Of a DNA stretch of 64,000 nucleotides, positions 59,101 through 64,000 are shown piece after piece. Positions within the stretch are counted from its first letter, which is position 1. Every line of letters starts with the position of its first letter. Location of the stretch: NCBI RefSeq assembly GCF_001418685.1, contig NZ_LIVM01000006.1, positions 111,971-175,970 on the forward strand, written 5' to 3'. The notes beneath the pieces are model-generated. The model worked only from the letters and a program-made list of their open reading frames with translations, did no database searches and had not been told where the DNA came from. This DNA comes from Apibacter mensalis. GTDB lineage: Bacteria; Bacteroidota; Bacteroidia; Flavobacteriales; Weeksellaceae. The translations under genes were made by a program, and so were the position numbers.

Positions 59101-60492
59101 CTAAAAATATGAATTCCATTGTTTTTTTATTTTTTTAGGAATTATGAAATAACAAATTCTCAATAATACAAACCATAGGGGGGTAAAGATGATAGCTTGT
59201 TTGGTATCCTCTTTGAACCAAAAAGCAATTATGAGAAATAAAAAAAATAATAAGGATAAATAAATTGATATAAGGCCTCCGGGGACTTTATAATTAGATC
59301 TTCGATGAAGTTCGGGTTTTCTCTTTCGGAATGAAATATAGGAGATGAGAATCATTGACCAAATAAAAATAAACAGTAGAGTTGCTGCTGAGGTTACTAA
59401 CGTAAAGGCATACATTATATTTTCATTTCCAAAATAAAGTATCAATACAGACGGAAGTAAGCAGATGCATGAGAAGGTTAATCCATAAGAAGGAACGGAA
59501 GCTTTTGAAAGTTTTCTGAAAAAAATGGGTGCTTTTTTACTTAACGAAAGACCATATAGCATTCTACTGGTTGAAAAAATTCCACTATTAGCTGAAGAGG
59601 CCGCGGAAGTAAGTACTACAAAATAAGTAATACTAAATGCTGATGTAATTCCGGTAAAAGAAAACAATACAATAAAAGGGCTCTTGTCGGGATCTATGGT
59701 GCGCCAAGGCATCACCGACATTATTATGGCTAAAGAAAGTACATAAAATAAAATTACTCGAATAGGGATTGCGTTAATAGCTTTGGGGAGGGTTTTCTCA
59801 GGATTTTTAGTCTCAGCAGCTGTTGTACCTACCAATTCTACTCCTACAAATGCAAAAGCTGCTATCTGAAATCCTGCCACAAATCCGGTAAAACCGGTAG
59901 GGAAAAATCCTCCATCATTCCATATATTGGAAAGGGAGGCAGTTACACCGGAAGGAGATTTAAAATAATTAAAGATGAATAATATACCGATTGCGATAAG
60001 GAAGATTATGGCAATAATTTTTACTATGGCAAACCAAAATTCTGTTTCCCCAAATAACTTTACAGTTAATAAATTTAAGCATAAGAACAATATTATACAA
60101 GTCAATGCAGGAATCCAGGGAGCAATCATATTCGGAAAAAGGTATTCTACATATCCGGAAATAGCTATTAAATCAGCACATCCAGTAACTATCCAGCAAA
60201 ACCAATATGTCCAGCCCATGAAAAAACCCGCCATAGGACCTAATAAATCTGTAGTAAAATCTACAAAAGATTTATAGTTAAGATTGGAAAGAAGCAATTC
60301 GCCCATAGCTCTCATAACAAAAAACAAGATAAAACCTATAATAGTGTAAACTAATAAAATAGAAGGCCCAGCTAAACTGATGGTTTTTCCTGATCCCATA
60401 AATAAGCCTGTTCCGATGGCTCCCCCTATAGCAATGAGCTGTATATGTCTGTTGGTTAAACTCCTTTTTAATTGGTTGTTGAAATTATTCAT
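59101..60492 (-). CDS. Amino-acid permease of the APC/AAT family
   Basis: A 463-residue, 12-span inner-membrane transporter. It starts LKRSLTNRHIQLIAIGGAIGTGLFMGSGKTISLAGPSILLVYTIIG, the AAT signature, and has AFAFVGVELVGTTAAETKNPEKTLPKAINAIPIRVILFYVLSL near 220-260. These carriers take up an amino acid with a proton; the set includes AroP, ProY, CycA and GabP, and the sequence alone does not choose. The protein is of normal length. Single gene, divergent from the alpha/beta hydrolase. Confidence 0.92.
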   Translation of the reverse strand: MNNFNNQLKRSLTNRHIQLIAIGGAIGTGLFMGSGKTISLAGPSILLVYTIIGFILFFVMRAMGELLLSNLNYKSFVDFTTDLLGPMAGFFMGWTYWFCWIVTGCADLIAISGYVEYLFPNMIAPWIPALTCIILFLCLNLLTVKLFGETEFWFAIVKIIAIIFLIAIGILFIFNYFKSPSGVTASLSNIWNDGGFFPTGFTGFVAGFQIAAFAFVGVELVGTTAAETKNPEKTLPKAINAIPIRVILFYVLSLAIIMSVMPWRTIDPDKSPFIVLFSFTGITSAFSITYFVVLTSAASSANSGIFSTSRMLYGLSLSKKAPIFFRKLSKASVPSYGLTFSCICLLPSVLILYFGNENIMYAFTLVTSAATLLFIFIWSMILISYISFRKRKPELHRRSNYKVPGGLISIYLSLLFFLFLIIAFWFKEDTKQAIIFTPLWFVLLRICYFIIPKKIKKQWNSYF

Positions 60493-60662
60493 GCATTCAA
60501 TTTTTTTAGTTTATGTAATACTTGGTTGTGTTGATAATAAAATATAGTATAAAATTACATTTTTTTATGAAGGTTTGTATATAAATTAATATGCATTTGT
60601 GCTACTATTTAAAACATAGTATATGTTAAGAATATCCATATTTTTGTAAAAAAGATAATAAA

Positions 60663-61442
60663 ATGGAAAAACATATCTTAAATTCAAAAATATTTTATAA
60701 TCCCGGAAAATTGCCATTATTAATTTTTCACGGTTTATTTGGAATGTTAGATAATTGGGGAACCTTAGGGAAAAAATTTTCAGAAACTAATGAAGTACAC
60801 CTTATCGATTTAAGAAATCATGGAAGAAGCTTTCATTCAGATCAAATGAGCTATACAGACATGTCAGATGATATGGTAAGCTATATGAAGCATTATTCTA
60901 TAGATAAGGCAATTTTATTAGGACATTCTTTAGGGGGAAAGTCAGTTATGGAATGTGCAATTAAACATCCTGATCTGGTTGAAAAATTAATAGTAGTTGA
61001 TATGGCTCCTAAAGCCTATCCTCCGCATCATCAGCAAATTTTCAAGGCATTGGAAAGTGTTGATTTTTCTAAGGTAAATGAAAAAAAAGAGGTAGAAAAC
61101 ATGTTATCTCAATATATTAGTGATTCCGGAGTAATAATGTTTTTAATGAAAAATGTTTATAGAACAGAAGATAACCGTTTTAATTTCCGCTTTAATTTGA
61201 AAACCTTATCAGAGAAATATAATCAACTGATGAATAATTCTATTTCTTTTGGGAAATATGTAGGCCCCACTTTATTTATTTCCGGAGAAAAGTCTAATTA
61301 TATTTTGAAGGAAGATGAGTTTTCTATACGTCAATATTTTCCAAATGAAAAAACCATAGTAATTCCGAATGCCGGGCATTGGGTGCAGGTAGATAATCCT
61401 ACAGATTTTTATGAAACTGTAACTACTTTTCTTGAATCTTAA
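60663..61442 (+). CDS. Alpha/beta hydrolase (YbfF-like esterase)
   Basis: A 259-residue serine hydrolase. The oxyanion HG in LLIFHGLFGMLDNWGTLGK, nucleophile elbow LGHSLGGKSVMECA (Ser near 89), and C-terminal NAGHWVQVDNPTDF with the catalytic His give a complete triad type; the acid would be in the LFISGEKSNYI region. It matches the YbfF/BioH-like group that cleaves short acyl esters or acyl-CoA thioesters. It lies alone, 276 bases upstream of lpxB. Confidence 0.88.
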   Translation: MEKHILNSKIFYNPGKLPLLIFHGLFGMLDNWGTLGKKFSETNEVHLIDLRNHGRSFHSDQMSYTDMSDDMVSYMKHYSIDKAILLGHSLGGKSVMECAIKHPDLVEKLIVVDMAPKAYPPHHQQIFKALESVDFSKVNEKKEVENMLSQYISDSGVIMFLMKNVYRTEDNRFNFRFNLKTLSEKYNQLMNNSISFGKYVGPTLFISGEKSNYILKEDEFSIRQYFPNEKTIVIPNAGHWVQVDNPTDFYETVTTFLES

Positions 61443-61512
61443 TTTCATTAAAATTTAAGAAAAGCTTTTACTCGTTTGATGTTTTAGGAGTCTATTATCG
61501 ACAACTGCTAAT

Positions 61513-61601
61513 CATACTATTTTAAGATGGATATATTAATAAATACGGATTATATGATTCGTTGGTTTAGATAAGCTTTTTTTATAATTTAAAATAGTAT
61601 G
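61513..61601. repeat. 13-bp inverted repeat upstream of lpxB
   Basis: CATACTATTTTAA at 61513-61525 is repeated inverted at 61589-61601. The 63 bases between hold no frame. It may be part of a structured leader, or remnant DNA. Confidence 0.55.
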
Positions 61602-61718
61602 GCTTATGTTATATAAATTAATAGGAAACGGATTGATTATTGAGAAAGAGTTGAAGTCAGCATTATAGGATCAAACAGGGAGGTTTGAGTATTTTTCAAC
61701 CTTAAATTTATTAAAAAT

Positions 61719-62843
61719 ATGAAATATTACATCATTGCAGGAGAAGCATCAGGAGATTTACATGGTTCTAACCTGATGAAGGAAATTAAAAATGAGGATA
61801 AGCATGCTGAATTTCGTTTCTGGGGAGGGGATTTAATGCAAGCTCAAGGGGGAATGATGGTTAAACATTATAAAGATTTATCTTTTATGGGCTTTCTAGA
61901 AGTATTGGTAAATTTAGGAACCATACTAGGAAATATTAAACTGTGTAAAAAAGATATTTCTCATTATAAGCCGGATTGTGTAATCTTTATTGATTATCCC
62001 GGATTTAATCTTCGCATTTGTAAAAGTGTAAAAAAATTAGGAATAAAAACATTTTATTATATATCCCCTCAATTATGGGCATGGAAATCCGGCAGGGTTA
62101 AGATCATCCAAAAATATATAGATCGAATGTTTGTAATTCTTCCCTTTGAAAAAGATTTTTATGCAAAATATAATTATCCGGTAGATTTTGTAGGGCATCC
62201 TTTATTAGATGCTTTAAATTCGTTACCGGATCTTGATCAAAATAAATTTAGAAAGGAGAATGGTCTTTCGGATAAGCCCATAATTGCTTTATTGCCGGGT
62301 AGTAGGAAACAAGAGATAATAAAGATGTTATCACAAATGTTATCAGTGGAAAAAGATTTTTTATCTTATGAGTTTGTAATTGCGGCTGCTCCCTCCATTG
62401 AGGTAAAGTTTTATAAGCAATTTTTGAATTCCCATGTGAAGATTGTTTCCAATCAAACCTATAATTTGTTAAGAATATCTCAAGCAGCAATAGTTACATC
62501 CGGAACGGCTACTTTGGAAACGGCTTTACTGAATGTGCCTGAAGTAGTTTGCTATAAGGGAAGTAGAATATCTTATGAAATAGCTAAAAGATTAATTAAA
62601 CATATACAGTATATTTCTTTAGTTAATTTAATTATGGATCGTAAAGTAGTAACCGAGCTTATCCAAGATGATTTGAGCTATATTAATTTGAAGAGTGAAT
62701 TAAATAAATTGCTAGATATTGAAAATGTGAAAAAAATTAAAAAGAATTATTTAGAGCTCAGACATAGGTTAGGAGATTCAGGAGCATCTATAAGAACAGC
62801 AAAACTGATAGTGGATGATATAAAAAAAGGATTCCTAAACTAG
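61719..62843 (+). CDS. lpxB: Lipid-A-disaccharide synthase
   Basis: A 374-residue GT19 enzyme that joins UDP-2,3-diacylglucosamine and lipid X during lipid A synthesis on the inner membrane. Family landmarks: YYIIAGEASGDLHGSNLMKEI at the start, RFWGGDLMQAQGG, LSFMGFLEVLVNLGTILGNI, FIDYPGFNLRICKSVK, YYISPQLWAWKSGRVKII, FEKDFYAKYNYPVDFVGHPLLD, IALLPGSRKQEI and TSGTATLETALLNVPEVVCYK. Complete. The terminator stem begins inside the last codons. Confidence 0.97.
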   Translation: MKYYIIAGEASGDLHGSNLMKEIKNEDKHAEFRFWGGDLMQAQGGMMVKHYKDLSFMGFLEVLVNLGTILGNIKLCKKDISHYKPDCVIFIDYPGFNLRICKSVKKLGIKTFYYISPQLWAWKSGRVKIIQKYIDRMFVILPFEKDFYAKYNYPVDFVGHPLLDALNSLPDLDQNKFRKENGLSDKPIIALLPGSRKQEIIKMLSQMLSVEKDFLSYEFVIAAAPSIEVKFYKQFLNSHVKIVSNQTYNLLRISQAAIVTSGTATLETALLNVPEVVCYKGSRISYEIAKRLIKHIQYISLVNLIMDRKVVTELIQDDLSYINLKSELNKLLDIENVKKIKKNYLELRHRLGDSGASIRTAKLIVDDIKKGFLN

Positions 62844-62856
62844 GAATCCTTTTTTA
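62823..62856. terminator. Bidirectional terminator between lpxB and the T9SS protein gene
   Basis: AAAAAAGGATTCCTA pairs with TAGGAATCCTTTTTT around an AAC loop; the lpxB stop codon TAG is part of the stem. Confidence 0.9.
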
Positions 62857-62878
62857 GTACATGCAAGTAAAATACTTA

Positions 62879-64000
62879 TTATTCTCTAATAATTTTGAAT
62901 ACTTTATTTTTATATTTTAAGATATAAACTCCGGAATAATAGCCGGTAAAATCGATTTCTTTAATTTTTTCTCCAGAAACAGTGTGTGTTTCTAAAATCA
63001 ACCTACCCATTAAATCATAGATTTTTATAGCTTCTTTTTTAACCGGTGATTTTGAAAAAATCATTTTTAAAGTAGTTGAAACCGGATTGGGTGCGATTTT
63101 GATTTCTTCATTTTCAACTGTAAGGTCATCTACTCCTAAAGAATTATTAGTTATAATCAATTTTACATTTTTGGAAGAAGATAAATAGTTAGGACTTTCA
63201 TCAGCCATAATTGTAATGTTATAGATACCCTCTTCTATATATCCTTGTTGAGGAGAATAAATTAAATCAGTTTCATTATGATTTAAAGTAGCTTTTACAT
63301 TTTTCACCGAACCATCATAGGTAAAAGTTTGTATATCCTCTGCAGAAATAATAGCCTCTGCCTTTTCAATTTTTAAAGTAATTTGTTTAGAAACTTCCGC
63401 ATAATTTTTGGACTCAGGCGCAGTTACAGTAATAATATGTACACCGGCATTAGTGTAACCCTTTGGCGTATAGATTAAATCAGTTTCATTATGATTTAAA
63501 GTAGCTTTTACATTTTTCACCGAACCATCATAAGTAAAAGTTTGTATATCCTCTGCAGAAATAATAGCCTCTGCCTTTTCAATTTTTAAAGTAATTTGTT
63601 TAGAAACTTCCGTATAATTTTTGGACTCAGGCGCAGTTACAGTAATAATATGTACACCGGCATTAATGTAACCCTTTGGCGTATAGATTAAATCAGTTTC
63701 ATTATGATTTAAGGTAGCTTTCACATTTTTCACCGAACCATCATAAGTAAAAGTTTGTATATCTTCAGCGGAGATAATTGCCTTAGCTTTATTGATGGTA
63801 AGGGTAGCCGTAAGTTCTGCATAGCCATAATTAGGGTGCTTTAATTTAGCTGTAACTAAATAAGAACCAGCGTTAATATGGCCATTGTTCTCATAAGTAA
63901 CTTGGGTAGATTCCGGTAAACCTGTAACCATCAAACTATGAAGATTGCCATCATAAATGAAGGATTTATTTTCCATTAGTACAGAGGCAGGGAATGAATT
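62879..64000 (-). CDS. MBG-repeat protein with T9SS C-terminal sorting domain, C-terminal part
   Basis: The minus-strand frame is open to the window edge (an ATG at 63976 is internal), so the N-terminal part is missing. It contains MBG-type repeats of 71 residues, each with AIISAEDIQTFTYDGSVKNV, LIYTPKGYxNAGVHIITV and ESKNYxEVSKQITLKIEKAE, then a short linker and a Por-secretion tail: IKIAPNPVSTTLKMIF, AIKIYDLMGRLILE and YSGVYILKYKNKVFKIIRE. The tail is the type A signal that sends proteins through the type IX secretion system to the surface. Function of the full protein is unknown; adhesin or scaffold is a fair guess. Confidence 0.88.
   Translation of the reverse strand, partial: NSFPASVLMENKSFIYDGNLHSLMVTGLPESTQVTYENNGHINAGSYLVTAKLKHPNYGYAELTATLTINKAKAIISAEDIQTFTYDGSVKNVKATLNHNETDLIYTPKGYINAGVHIITVTAPESKNYTEVSKQITLKIEKAEAIISAEDIQTFTYDGSVKNVKATLNHNETDLIYTPKGYTNAGVHIITVTAPESKNYAEVSKQITLKIEKAEAIISAEDIQTFTYDGSVKNVKATLNHNETDLIYSPQQGYIEEGIYNITIMADESPNYLSSSKNVKLIITNNSLGVDDLTVENEEIKIAPNPVSTTLKMIFSKSPVKKEAIKIYDLMGRLILETHTVSGEKIKEIDFTGYYSGVYILKYKNKVFKIIRE
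63264..63770. repeat. 213-bp near-identical tandem repeats encoding MBG units
   Basis: The same landmark (AAATCAGTTTCATTATG) begins at 63264, 63477 and 63690, a constant period of 213 bases or 71 codons. The first two units are full-length and differ at only a few bases; the third is cut short where the sequence diverges after about 63770. Confidence 0.92.

Noticed and set aside
63264..63770. Possible CRISPR array because of regular repeats
   Set aside because: The 213-bp period is a multiple of three and is translated into conserved MBG units; there are no spacers.

Overview
The window looks like a chromosomal segment of a low-GC Bacteroidota, class Flavobacteriia, probably in the Weeksellaceae neighbourhood. 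The clues are: very AT-rich intergenic DNA; almost no Shine-Dalgarno sequences; promoters of the Bacteroidota type (TTTG, about 20 bases, TAnnTTTG), clearest before tRNA-Met; a C-terminal T9SS sorting domain; a SusC/TonB-type outer-membrane barrel; type III glutamine synthetase; CtlX; DUF5686 and DUF4136 proteins; and a fused OlsF-like aminolipid acyltransferase. A bee-gut Apibacter-like genome would fit, but that is a guess from composition and gene style.

Left end (1-14.5 kb): the 3' part of an outer-membrane barrel, an ElaA-type acetyltransferase overlapping fbp, a badly eroded aspartate kinase, a fused OlsF-like acyltransferase, a 1.2 kb AT-rich spacer, then pgk. A minus-strand block follows: methyltransferase, mnmG, ybeY and a patatin/barrel protein. 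Two textbook parS sites flank mnmG. Together with the AT-rich spacer, its repeated TGTTAATAA-like 9-mers and a local change in G/C strand bias, they suggest the chromosome origin lies in or near 6-12 kb.

14.8-21.1 kb is a plus-strand surface-polysaccharide cluster of four GT4 and one GT2 glycosyltransferases and a hexapeptide acetyltransferase. 21.2-23.1 kb holds two overlapping guanidino-group enzymes (a DDAH/deiminase relative and ctlX), followed by tRNA-Met(CAT). Behind the tRNA sits a decayed accessory patch: a broken repeat protein, a broken toxin-like C-terminus and a frameshifted small lipoprotein gene.

25-39.8 kb carries an acyltransferase, a two-part ThrE exporter, a DUF4136 lipoprotein, a sugar operon (MFS porter, LacI regulator, PfkB kinase) with a perfect 16-bp palindrome upstream, class I fumarase, type III glutamine synthetase, an aldo/keto reductase-SDR pair, and a D-2-hydroxyacid dehydrogenase pseudogene.

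39.8-57.5 kb contains two outer-membrane proteins and then a large glycerol-3-phosphate island: glpK, a porin, a beta-propeller protein, a lipoprotein glycerophosphodiesterase, glpT, glpD, a divergent glpR-type regulator, and glpC-glpB-glpA. This would take glycerophosphodiesters from the cell surface to dihydroxyacetone phosphate, with both a GlpD and a GlpABC route into the quinone pool. A shared GAAA direct repeat before glpD and glpA is a candidate operator. The right end has menB, an amino-acid permease, an alpha/beta hydrolase, lpxB and the C-terminal part of an MBG-repeat T9SS cargo protein. No transposase, integrase, CRISPR array or rRNA was seen.
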